A DNA stretch of 64,000 nucleotides from Arenibacter hampyeongensis (lineage in GTDB: Bacteria > Bacteroidota > Bacteroidia > Flavobacteriales > Flavobacteriaceae): contig NZ_PIOB01000001.1 in NCBI RefSeq assembly GCF_002909255.1, positions 682,001 to 746,000 of the forward strand, written 5' to 3'. Each line of letters opens with the position of its first letter. Positions within the stretch are counted from its first letter, which is position 1. The position numbers were made by a program, and so were the translations under genes. The notes under the pieces were generated by a model. It worked only from the letters and a program-made list of their open reading frames with translations, was not told where the DNA came from and searched no databases. This document shows positions 1 through 7,371 of this stretch, piece by piece.

Positions 1-12
1 ATTATATTGCAT

Positions 13-960
13 TTATAGCTGATTTAATTGCTCCTGAGTGGGCAAGGATTCTATTGCCCCATAATTTGTGGTGGTAATTGCACCCGCCTTATTGGCGTGT
101 TGAATCATAATTTCCAAAGGTGCAGAATGGTCCATGAGGGTGTTCAAGTTGGTGGTCAGGGCAATCTGTTTCAACAAACATCCGATAAAGGCATCTCCTG
201 CGCCGGTGGTATCAATAGGATTTACCTTTATGCTTGGTATTATTTTTTTGATTGATGAAGTGCTTAAATAGGTGCCCTCCCCACCTAATGTAACAGTTAT
301 TATTTTGGTGCCAAGCTGATGTAAAAAAGCACATGCCTCTTCTAAATTTTCTTTTCCAGAGAGTAATTGCGCCTCCTCCAGGCTAAATTTGCACAAATGG
401 GATTTTTCTATGTAAGGAATACATTTTTGGATAAAGACGGCTTCCGTTCCTTTCCAAAGATCCGCCCTATAATTGGGATCAAAGGAAATAAAACTATTAT
501 TGGCAATGGCTTCCTGTAGATAAAGTGAATACGCTTCTTCCAAATTGCCCCCCAAAAATGAGGTAGCTGCCCCAAAATGGACTATTTGATCTTTAAACAG
601 ATTCTTTAGTCTGCGATCATGTGTCAATTCTTTGTCGGCACCGCGGCTAAAAACAAAATCACGCTCCCCATCCGCTGCTAGGGAAACAAAAGCCAAGGTG
701 GTGAAGGTGTCCGACCTCTGTGCCAGGGAAACATCTACTTGCCCTTCTGTCAGGGTATTGATGAGAAATGTACCAAAGGGATCTTTGCCCACACAACCAA
801 TAAAAAAACTTTTACCTCCCAATTTTGCAATTGCCGAGGCAACATTTGCCGGAGCACCTCCTGCTTTTTTTGTAAAATCATTGGCTTTTGAAAGGTCTTT
901 GCCCTGTTTTTCGGCCACAAAATCTATTAATAATTCCCCTATACAGAAAACATTTTTCAT
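13..960 (-). CDS. PfkB-family sugar kinase, probably fructokinase
   Basis: A 315-residue kinase of the PfkB/ribokinase fold, which phosphorylates a sugar (most likely fructose) with ATP in the cytoplasm. The N-terminal strand CIGELLIDFV and the glycine-rich GGAPANVA segment (about residues 34-41) match the sugar-binding part of the family. The signature DTTGAGDAF near residue 250 holds the catalytic Asp and the anion hole. Length and both motifs are intact. It starts at ATG 960, about 120 bases after the nrdJ stop on the same strand, separated by inverted repeats. What lies downstream is outside the window, so a sugar operon cannot be checked. The exact substrate is an inference; ribokinase-like or 2-keto-3-deoxygluconate kinase activity is possible. 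Confidence 0.88.
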   Translation of the reverse strand: MKNVFCIGELLIDFVAEKQGKDLSKANDFTKKAGGAPANVASAIAKLGGKSFFIGCVGKDPFGTFLINTLTEGQVDVSLAQRSDTFTTLAFVSLAADGERDFVFSRGADKELTHDRRLKNLFKDQIVHFGAATSFLGGNLEEAYSLYLQEAIANNSFISFDPNYRADLWKGTEAVFIQKCIPYIEKSHLCKFSLEEAQLLSGKENLEEACAFLHQLGTKIITVTLGGEGTYLSTSSIKKIIPSIKVNPIDTTGAGDAFIGCLLKQIALTTNLNTLMDHSAPLEIMIQHANKAGAITTTNYGAIESLPTQEQLNQL

Positions 961-1000
961 ACCCTGGATTTATTTGATTAGTCTAAAATAAACAGAAATA

Positions 1001-1015
1001 TGTAGTAATACTACA
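1001..1015. repeat. Perfect inverted repeat upstream of the PfkB gene
   Basis: TGTAGTA, one A, then TACTACA: 7-base arms about 40 bases ahead of the PfkB start codon. The size and place suit an operator for a dimeric regulator. No regulator gene is visible next to it. Confidence 0.4.
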
Positions 1016-1018
1016 AAT

Positions 1019-1044
1019 GCCCCTAAATGCTTAGAACTAGGGGC
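1019..1044 (-). terminator. Hairpin downstream of nrdJ
   Basis: The arms GCCCCTA and TAGGGGC pair perfectly around a 12-base loop, 40 bases beyond the nrdJ stop. It lacks a run of T on either side, so it is a weak terminator candidate, chosen by position between two co-oriented genes. Confidence 0.35.
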
Positions 1045-1081
1045 GTGGTTTTCTTAAGTAATTGATGTAAACCTTTCAGAC

Positions 1082-3634
1082 TTATCCACATTTGGACGAG
1101 CCACAATCCTTACAGGTAAGGCATCCTTCCTGGTAGATCAGATTCTTGGAATTGCAGGCATCACATTTTTGCCCCTTGGCCTCTGTGCCGTCTTCCACAT
1201 ATCTTTTTAATGCCCTTGCTACGCCATTTTTCCAGGTATTTATGGATTCGCTATCCAGTTGCAGACTATTGATTAGGTCTACAACCTTTACAATGGGCAT
1301 GCCGTGGCGCAAGGTGCTGGAAATTAATTTGGCATAATTCCAATATTCCGGGTTAAATTTATGCGATAGCCCTTCAATGGTGGTTTTGTAGCCTCTTTTG
1401 TTTTTGTACTGAAAATCATATCGCGAAGAACCGTCTTCGTTCCTGCTTTTAAGGATTACCCCGTCATTGACCCATCTAGGAATTAATATACCGTCCTCAT
1501 CATCGGCCATACCGGTAAAGATTTCATAGGGCTGGTCGTTTATTAATCCAATAAAGGCAATCCATTTTTCTTTATTGTTTTGTAGCCTTACCACATCCGC
1601 TTCCAAGATTTGGGGGCGTTTAGTGGGGAAATTTGTTAGGGATTCATCATTTTCGGACTTATTGGATTCATTGGAGATCAAAACACCGGACCTAGAGCCG
1701 TCACGGTAAACAGTAACACCCTTACAGCCTGCTTTCCATGCTTCCAGATAAAGTTTTCCTACCAATTCTTCAGAAACATCGTTCGGAAGGTTTATAGTGA
1801 CACTTATGGAATGGTCTACCCATTTTTGAACCGCTCCTTGCAAACGGACTTTGCTCAACCAATCCACGTCATTGGAAGTGGCTTTGTAATAGGGTGATTG
1901 TTCTACAATTTTCTGGAGTTCCTCTTGGGTATAATTTTTTTCTGTATCAATACCCTTAACGGACATCCATTGTTTAAATTTGTGATGGAAGACCACATAC
2001 TCTTCCCAAGAATCGCCAACTTCATCTACAAAATCAATTCTGGCGTCCTTATCATTCGGATTCACCTTTCTTCGGCGCTTATATACCGGTAGGAAAACAG
2101 GTTCTATGCCAGATGTGGTTTGGGTCATTAAACTGGTAGTGCCCGTAGGAGCAATGGTCAGTAACGCAATATTTCTACGCCCATATTCCAGCATTTCATA
2201 ATAAAGTTTATCATCTGCTTCCTTCAGGCGCAGGATAAAAGGATTGTTTTTTTCCCTTTCGGCATCAAAAATTTGAAATGCCCCCCGATCTTTTGCGGTA
2301 TGTACTGAGGCCCTGTAGGCTTCCAAGGCTATCGTTTTATGCACCTCGATTGAAAATTTGTTGGCCTTATCGCTTCCGTAGCGAAGACCTAGTGCTGCCA
2401 GCATATCTCCTTCTGCGGTAATGCCTATTCCTGTCCTGCGCCCATTCTCGGCCTTGTCCTTTATGTTCTTCCATAAATTGTATTCCACAGCTTTGGTTTC
2501 TTCCAGTTCTGGATCTGCCTTTATTTTTTCGAGAATAACATCGACCTTTTCCAATTCAAGGTCAATAATGTCGTCCATAATCCGTTGAGCTGCAGCAATA
2601 TGTTCTTTGAAAAGCTTAAAATTAAAACTGGCCTTATCCGTAAAAGGCTGCTCTACATATGAGAAAAGATTAATGGCCAGTAAGCGACAAGAATCATATG
2701 GACAAAGTGGAATTTCCCCGCAGGGATTGGTGGACACTGTTTTGTATCCTAAATCTGAATAACAATCCGGTACGGATTCCCTAATAATGGTATCCCAGAA
2801 AAGTATACCTGGTTCTGCGGATTGCCAGGCGTTATGGACAATTTTCCCCCATAGTTTTTTGGCATCAATGGTCTTGGACAGTTTGGGTTCGGGACTGTGA
2901 ACGGGAAATTTTTGAGTATATGGTAGGCCGCTTTCAATAGCCTTCATAAAATCATCGTCCATTCTAACGGAAACATTGGCTCCGGTAACTTTTCCCTGCT
3001 CCATTTTGGCATCAATAAAATCTTCGGCATCTGGATGGTTTATGGAAACCGATAACATTAAAGCCCCCCTTCTGCCATCTTGGGCTACTTCCCTAGTCGT
3101 ATTGGAATATCTTTCCATAAAGGGAACAAGTCCGGTAGAAGTCAATGCTGAATTTTTTACCGGTGATTTTTTTGGTCTAATATGCGATAGGTCGTGACCA
3201 ACTCCGCCACGGCGTTTCATTAGTTGTACCTGTTCCTGATCAATTTTCAAGATTCCCCCATACGAATCGGAATTGCCGTCTGTGCCAATTACAAAGCAAT
3301 TGGAAAGGGAGGCTATCTGAAAAGGATTGCCAATGCCGGCCATAGGGCTGCCTTGAGGGACTATATATTTAAAATTCTTTATCAGGTCAAAAACCTGTCC
3401 TTCATTTAGAGGGTTTGGGTATTTTTGTTCTATTCTGGCTATCTCCTTGGCTATCCTGCGGTGCATATCGTCTGGAGTCAGCTCATAAATATTGCCTTCA
3501 GAGTCCTTTAGGGCATATTTATTTACCCATACCTTGGCCGCAAGGTCATCACCTTTAAAATATTTTAACGAAGCCTCATTGGCTTCCTCCTGACTGTAGG
3601 TCTTTTTGGGTCCTTGCGCAATTTTTGTGGGCAT
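1082..3634 (-). CDS. nrdJ: Adenosylcobalamin-dependent (class II) ribonucleoside reductase
   Basis: About 850 residues. It reduces ribonucleotides to deoxyribonucleotides with a radical made from vitamin B12, so it needs neither oxygen nor a separate radical subunit. Visible are the first redox Cys in SLSNCFVIG, the active-site NPCGEIPL, the GRRTGIGITAEGD segment, and the APTGTTSLM loop. A TSCPD-type region follows, and a C-terminal zinc-ribbon-like tail with CDAC, CLTCKDC and a final KCG probably re-reduces the active site. I place the start at ATG 3634 (MPTKIAQGPKK). The reading frame stays open upstream to 3781, but that stretch is AT-rich, hydrophobic and unlike the family. A TACTTTTG -7 box sits at 3674-3681 on the same strand. 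No cobalamin riboswitch is recognisable in the leader. Confidence 0.95.
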   Translation of the reverse strand: MPTKIAQGPKKTYSQEEANEASLKYFKGDDLAAKVWVNKYALKDSEGNIYELTPDDMHRRIAKEIARIEQKYPNPLNEGQVFDLIKNFKYIVPQGSPMAGIGNPFQIASLSNCFVIGTDGNSDSYGGILKIDQEQVQLMKRRGGVGHDLSHIRPKKSPVKNSALTSTGLVPFMERYSNTTREVAQDGRRGALMLSVSINHPDAEDFIDAKMEQGKVTGANVSVRMDDDFMKAIESGLPYTQKFPVHSPEPKLSKTIDAKKLWGKIVHNAWQSAEPGILFWDTIIRESVPDCYSDLGYKTVSTNPCGEIPLCPYDSCRLLAINLFSYVEQPFTDKASFNFKLFKEHIAAAQRIMDDIIDLELEKVDVILEKIKADPELEETKAVEYNLWKNIKDKAENGRRTGIGITAEGDMLAALGLRYGSDKANKFSIEVHKTIALEAYRASVHTAKDRGAFQIFDAEREKNNPFILRLKEADDKLYYEMLEYGRRNIALLTIAPTGTTSLMTQTTSGIEPVFLPVYKRRRKVNPNDKDARIDFVDEVGDSWEEYVVFHHKFKQWMSVKGIDTEKNYTQEELQKIVEQSPYYKATSNDVDWLSKVRLQGAVQKWVDHSISVTINLPNDVSEELVGKLYLEAWKAGCKGVTVYRDGSRSGVLISNESNKSENDESLTNFPTKRPQILEADVVRLQNNKEKWIAFIGLINDQPYEIFTGMADDEDGILIPRWVNDGVILKSRNEDGSSRYDFQYKNKRGYKTTIEGLSHKFNPEYWNYAKLISSTLRHGMPIVKVVDLINSLQLDSESINTWKNGVARALKRYVEDGTEAKGQKCDACNSKNLIYQEGCLTCKDCGSSKCG

Positions 3635-4041
3635 AGAATAGTTTTTAGTGGTTAGTGTGTTTAAATGAAAGAACAAAAGTATTAAAATATTTAGGAAAGT
3701 AAATATGATAATTATCATAAAAGTTTGCAAATAATATGAACTAAAATATTGACAATCAATAATATAGTGAATTGTTAACAATAAAAAGTTAACAAATAAA
3801 TTATCTTTTGTCTTAGTCCAATATTTATAAACATCGATTCATGCCAATTTCATCCGGTAGAATAATTGTGAACTTTTTATGAACACATTAATACTATCAC
3901 TTTATTTGACGCGAGGTATTGGGGTGGCTTTTTTGATAGACTAAGTTGATAGGATTTGGTTGGTTCCCCTATTATTGAGTATTATTTAATTTTAGTTCTA
4001 TTTGCCATTGATATTAATGCAGTATTTGCGATTTTTGCCAA
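3635..4041. promoter_or_regulatory. Divergent intergenic region of nrdJ and the phosphatase gene
   Basis: About 400 AT-rich bases between divergent genes. A match to the Bacteroidota -7 box (TACTTTTG on the minus strand) lies at 3674-3681, about 40 bases ahead of nrdJ. Just upstream is a 16-base perfect palindrome at 3704-3719 (TATGATAATTATCATA), which resembles GATAAT-type Fur/DtxR operators. A second palindrome, ATTGTTAACAAT, is at 3771-3782. No ORF of note, and no clear promoter for the rightward gene. Confidence 0.45.
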
Positions 4042-4767
4042 ATGAGAACTTTGGTAATTGGAGATCTACATTCGGGCTTAAAAGCCTTGAAGCAAGTTTT
4101 GACAAGGGCAAATGTAACCATTGGGGACCATCTTGTTTTTTTGGGCGACTATGTGGATGGCTGGAGTGAGGCTGTTAATACAGTAAATTTTTTATTGGAA
4201 CTCAGGGCTACCCATAGGTGTACTTTTATTAGGGGTAACCACGATGAACTTTGTAATGATTGGTTGAAAAGTGGAGATCATAATCCCCTTTGGCTACAGC
4301 ATGGGGGTAGTGCCACTCAAAATTCTTATCGCCAAGTTGGCGATGAAATTAAAAAAACCCATATACAATTTTATGATAATTTGGAAAATTATGTTATAGA
4401 CAGTGAAAATCGCTTGTATATCCATGCAGGATTTACTAACTTAAGGGGTGTGTCCCACGAGTATTTTACCAAAACCTATTATTGGGATAGAACCCTTTGG
4501 GAATTGGCACTCTCTTTGGACCCATCGCTAACCGAAGAGGATCAATTTTATCCTCAAAGGTTAACGCATTACAGGGAGATTTTTATTGGCCATACCCCGG
4601 TAACGAGGATTGGAAGGACAACGCCAAAAAATGCGGCCAATATTTGGAATGTTGATACTGGGGCGGCTTTTAGAGGCCCGTTGACAATTATGGATGTGGA
4701 ATCAAAACAATATTGGCAAAGTGATCCAGTATATTTGTTTTATCCTTCCGAAATGGGAAGGAACTAA
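4042..4767 (+). CDS. Metallophosphatase of the PPP/ApaH type
   Basis: A 241-residue two-metal phosphoesterase. The family motifs occur in order: GDLHSG (residues about 7-12), GDYVDG (about 36-41), GNHDE (about 66-70), and a later YIHAG plus GHTP supplying metal-binding His residues. These are the signatures of serine/threonine protein phosphatases and of symmetrical diadenosine tetraphosphatase, and sequence alone does not decide between them. No signal peptide, so cytoplasmic. It starts at ATG 4042 and is followed 64 bases later by the desaturase gene on the same strand; the two may be co-transcribed. Confidence 0.85.
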   Translation: MRTLVIGDLHSGLKALKQVLTRANVTIGDHLVFLGDYVDGWSEAVNTVNFLLELRATHRCTFIRGNHDELCNDWLKSGDHNPLWLQHGGSATQNSYRQVGDEIKKTHIQFYDNLENYVIDSENRLYIHAGFTNLRGVSHEYFTKTYYWDRTLWELALSLDPSLTEEDQFYPQRLTHYREIFIGHTPVTRIGRTTPKNAANIWNVDTGAAFRGPLTIMDVESKQYWQSDPVYLFYPSEMGRN

Positions 4768-4831
4768 AATTTACTGCCCTTTGGGGGCAGATTATCAAGA
4801 TTATTAAGGATATTTACATAAAATTTGAAGA

Positions 4832-5830
4832 ATGTCTAATAAGAACGTTAGAATAGAAGTGATGAAATCCATTGAGGGTAAGGTGGATGGTTTTATAGAC
4901 CAATACCTTATTCCAATACAGGATATTTGGCAACCCACAGATTTTTTACCCGATACCCAAAGCGAGGGGTTTATGGATCATGTAAATCAGATACGTGAAG
5001 AAGCCAAGGAATTGGGGTATGACCTTTGGGTTACATTGGTTGCAGATACCATAACCGAGGAGGCACTGCCAACCTATGAATCCTGGCTTATGGATGTAGA
5101 AGGAATAGACCAACACGGAGAAAATAAAAATGGTTGGTCCAAATGGGTACGCCATTGGACGGCTGAGGAAAATAGGCATGGTGATGTGCTCAATAAATAT
5201 CTTTATTTGGCCGGAAGGGTCAATATGAGGGAAGTGGAAATAACCACACAGCATTTAATAGCCGATGGTTTCGACATAGGAACGGATAGGGACCCCTATA
5301 AAAACTTTGTATATACCTCTTTTCAAGAATTGGCAACTAATATTTCGCATAAAAGGGTAGGTCAAATGTGTAAAAAAGGAGGTAATATCCTTCTAGGTAA
5401 AATGTGTACCATAATTGCTGGAGACGAAATGCGTCACCATTTGGCATATAGGGAGTTTGTTAAAGTAATTTTTGAAAATGACCCAAGCCAAATGATGTTG
5501 GCCTTTGCCGATATGATGAAGAAAAAAATTGTTATGCCGGCACATTTTCTAAGGGAATCTGGGGGAAGTATAGGAACGGCTTTTGAAAACTTTTCCAATT
5601 GTGCCCAGAGACTTGGAGTATACACCGCTCAGGATTATATAGAAATTTTGAAAAAATTGAACAGCTATTGGGAATTGGATAGCATAAGAAGTCTTAACGA
5701 TGATGCGGAAAGGGCTAGAGATTATTTAATGAAATTGCCCGATAGATTGGAGCGAATCGCTACCAGGATGAAATTCCCAGAAGACAACTATAGGTTTAAA
5801 TGGGTAGAGGCCAACGGTAGAATGGTGTAA
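4832..5830 (+). CDS. Acyl-ACP desaturase (ferritin-like di-iron)
   Basis: A 332-residue soluble fatty acid desaturase of the stearoyl-ACP 9-desaturase family, which inserts a cis double bond into acyl chains on acyl carrier protein. The di-iron ligands are visible as two ExxH motifs: EENRHGD in the first half and GDEMRHH in the second. Length fits the family. It has no membrane segments, unlike the membrane-bound DesA class. Its likely role is control of membrane fluidity by unsaturation. It starts at ATG 4832 and ends at a strong bidirectional terminator. The leader shows no ribosome binding site, as is usual in this phylum. Confidence 0.93.
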   Translation: MSNKNVRIEVMKSIEGKVDGFIDQYLIPIQDIWQPTDFLPDTQSEGFMDHVNQIREEAKELGYDLWVTLVADTITEEALPTYESWLMDVEGIDQHGENKNGWSKWVRHWTAEENRHGDVLNKYLYLAGRVNMREVEITTQHLIADGFDIGTDRDPYKNFVYTSFQELATNISHKRVGQMCKKGGNILLGKMCTIIAGDEMRHHLAYREFVKVIFENDPSQMMLAFADMMKKKIVMPAHFLRESGGSIGTAFENFSNCAQRLGVYTAQDYIEILKKLNSYWELDSIRSLNDDAERARDYLMKLPDRLERIATRMKFPEDNYRFKWVEANGRMV

Positions 5831-5869
5831 TATTATTAAATTTTATAAAAATTGAAACTTGTTATTAAG

Positions 5870-5903
5870 AAAAAAGTGAAGCGTTCAACGCTTCACTTTT
5901 TTT
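5870..5903. terminator. Bidirectional intrinsic terminator
   Basis: GTGAAGCG / CGCTTCAC stem, five-base loop, flanked by A6 on the left and T7 on the right. It ends the rightward desaturase transcript and, read on the other strand, the leftward gene at 5974. Confidence 0.9.
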
Positions 5904-5973
5904 ATTCGATTTATCCTCTCGGCAGATTAACCTTTATTTGGTTAATAATAGTAGGGAAATGGACACGAAAATG

Positions 5974-6525
5974 CTATAGCTTGCCTCTTTTGTGTTCTTC
6001 TTGCCATTTTTGCAGTTCTTTCCATTTGCCTTCATAGGCCATTTTGGCCTGCATAGGCCAAGAGGCAGGGTCATGAATTTTATATCGGGCGCCTCCAGAA
6101 TCCAATACCTCTTGACATTTGGCGACTGCGGTTTCAGACAAATCTTTCCAAGTCTTGATATCAAAGGAATTAAATAGTTGCTGTATTTTAGGGCCAATGC
6201 CTTCCACAATCTTTAAATCGTCCTTTTTTATGGATTTGCCTAAAACCGCTTTAGCAGCTTGGGCATTAAAGGGAAGCAGTTCTTCAGTAGCCGCAATTGG
6301 AGCGACCGGTTTTGAAGGAAGGGCTACATCGACTTTTTGGGATAGTTGTTTGTTGCACGATGCCAAATCGGCTTGTAGTTGAATGTTTTTGTCCTTAAGT
6401 ATTCTTAATTCTGAAGACTGGTCAATTTCTGGGGTTTTTCCTTTACCGATCAAATAGCCAAATAGGGCGCAGACTATACCCACTATGGCCGGAATTAACC
6501 AGCACCAGATATTCATGTTTTCCAT
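5974..6525 (-). CDS. Membrane-anchored helix-hairpin-helix protein
   Basis: 183 residues. The N-terminus MENMNIWCWLIPAIVGIVCALFG is a single membrane segment, followed by a short helical linker and a low-complexity stretch. From about residue 100 comes the domain LKIVEGIGPKIQQLFNSFDI, a helix-hairpin-helix GIGPK motif, followed by HDPASWPMQAKMAYEGKWKEL. This C-terminal module is known in Bacteroidota, often fused to OmpA-like envelope proteins, and is sometimes annotated as a flap-endonuclease-like DNA-binding fold; here I see no catalytic residues. Function unknown. It lies 27 bases downstream of the 61-residue gene at 6553 and is probably co-transcribed with it. Confidence 0.75.
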   Translation of the reverse strand: MENMNIWCWLIPAIVGIVCALFGYLIGKGKTPEIDQSSELRILKDKNIQLQADLASCNKQLSQKVDVALPSKPVAPIAATEELLPFNAQAAKAVLGKSIKKDDLKIVEGIGPKIQQLFNSFDIKTWKDLSETAVAKCQEVLDSGGARYKIHDPASWPMQAKMAYEGKWKELQKWQEEHKRGKL

Positions 6526-6552
6526 AAACTTTATAAATTAAGGTTAGTTAAA

Positions 6553-6738
6553 TTAATTAGGGTTTTGTTCATGCTTTTTCTCCTCTCCCTTGTTATACTT
6601 ATCAATGGCTTCAGTGGTTTCTATAGAAGCAGTATCTACTGTTTCACTTGAGCAGTTATTGCACAACATGATGTTAAAATAAGTTCCAGCAATAATTGCG
6701 ATTACTATTCCCAATAAATTGGTTCTTCTTTTAGACAT
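6553..6738 (-). CDS. Small single-pass membrane protein
   Basis: 61 residues. After the start MSKRRTNLL comes a hydrophobic stretch GIVIAIIAGTYFNIMLC, then CNNC, then a polar tail rich in Glu, Lys and Asn. From memory of the family, the N-terminus resembles the membrane anchor that opens many flavobacterial OmpA-like proteins (LLGI..TIIxGT...C). Here the OmpA domain is absent and the downstream gene instead carries the helix-hairpin-helix module found in such proteins. It may be a reduced relative of that architecture or a genuine small protein. Codon pattern and its place ahead of the next gene support it being real. Confidence 0.55.
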   Translation of the reverse strand: MSKRRTNLLGIVIAIIAGTYFNIMLCNNCSSETVDTASIETTEAIDKYNKGEEKKHEQNPN

Positions 6739-7080
6739 TTTTAATAACAGTTTGGGTTTAGCTTAAATATATTAAAAAATTCCCTTAAATGTTAAAATAA
6801 AGGATCTTAAATATTATCTGTCAAATAGTTAGCTGTATTGGACGATGTTTTTCAATCGAATTCTACATCCCTAGTGGATTTAGTTGGATAGTTGGGGTAG
6901 GTATTTGTTCATTTAATTTTCGACTGCCTTTGTATTGGGGATTTTGGGTTCTGTTTTACCACAATTATTTAGTGCAATTCCCTGAAAACTTACCGATTAT
7001 ACAAATTTTAGTACCATCTATATAATTTTACTTTTAAACACGATATGGAATGCAGACTTTAGCGGAAATATTAAAATTAC

Positions 7081-7357
7081 AAAGACCTTATTTCTCCCGA
7101 CTAAGTTCCGGCATTGAGATAGGTCTTTACCACAATAATTATTTGAGTTAGTTTGGTTAAACCCGCAGCTATTTCTAATGGACCTATTCGGGGGGAGGGG
7201 AAATTTTCAAGTGGCTACGGGTTTATTATTTTCTAATCATTCAAAGCGCAAGTTATTGTCTTGAAGCACTACAAAACTAAACTTCAGGATATTATTGGGT
7301 TAGTTAGTTTAAAACCCGCTATGCACTGGTCTATATCCAGTACATAGCGGGTTTTTT
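7081..7357 (+). ncRNA. Candidate structured RNA in an orphan intergenic region
   Basis: The 633 bases from 6739 to 7371 hold no credible ORF. From 7081 the plus strand shows several hairpins in a row: AAAGACCT / AGGTCTTT (7081-7128), a 13-base stem AAACCCGCAGCTA / TGGCTACGGGTTT with one mismatch (7159-7224), a short TGAAG / CTTCA, and the terminator at 7312-7357. Two similar leaders (GTTAGTTTGGTT and GGGTTAGTTAGTTT) precede the two AAACCCGC stems, which suggests a duplicated element. I do not recognise RNase P, tmRNA or SRP signatures. It may be a non-coding RNA or simply two terminators in series. 6739-7080 shows nothing I can name. Confidence 0.35.
7312..7357. terminator. Long intrinsic terminator, bidirectional
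   Basis: The 12-base arms AAACCCGCTATG / CATAGCGGGTTT are perfect and extend by ACTGG / CCAGT past one mismatch. T6 follows on the plus strand and TTTT on the minus strand. It lies 15 bases beyond the stop of the leftward aldehyde dehydrogenase and surely ends that transcript. It may also end a rightward RNA. Confidence 0.9.
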
Positions 7358-7371
7358 ATTGGTCTTTGGTT

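Noticed and set aside
632-991. 119-codon ORF opposite the PfkB gene
   Set aside because: It lies on the reverse of a complete conserved gene and has no recognisable domain; typical shadow ORF, as are the other antisense ORFs across the window.
3635-3781. N-terminal extension of nrdJ by 49 residues
   Set aside because: The extension is AT-rich, hydrophobic and unlike the family; it also runs over the -7 box and palindrome. MPTKIAQGPKK at 3634 fits.
3635-4041. Cobalamin riboswitch ahead of nrdJ
   Set aside because: No B12-box-like segment or paired helices were found in the leader.
7185-7200. G-rich run as a G-quadruplex
   Set aside because: Only two G runs are close together; four are needed.
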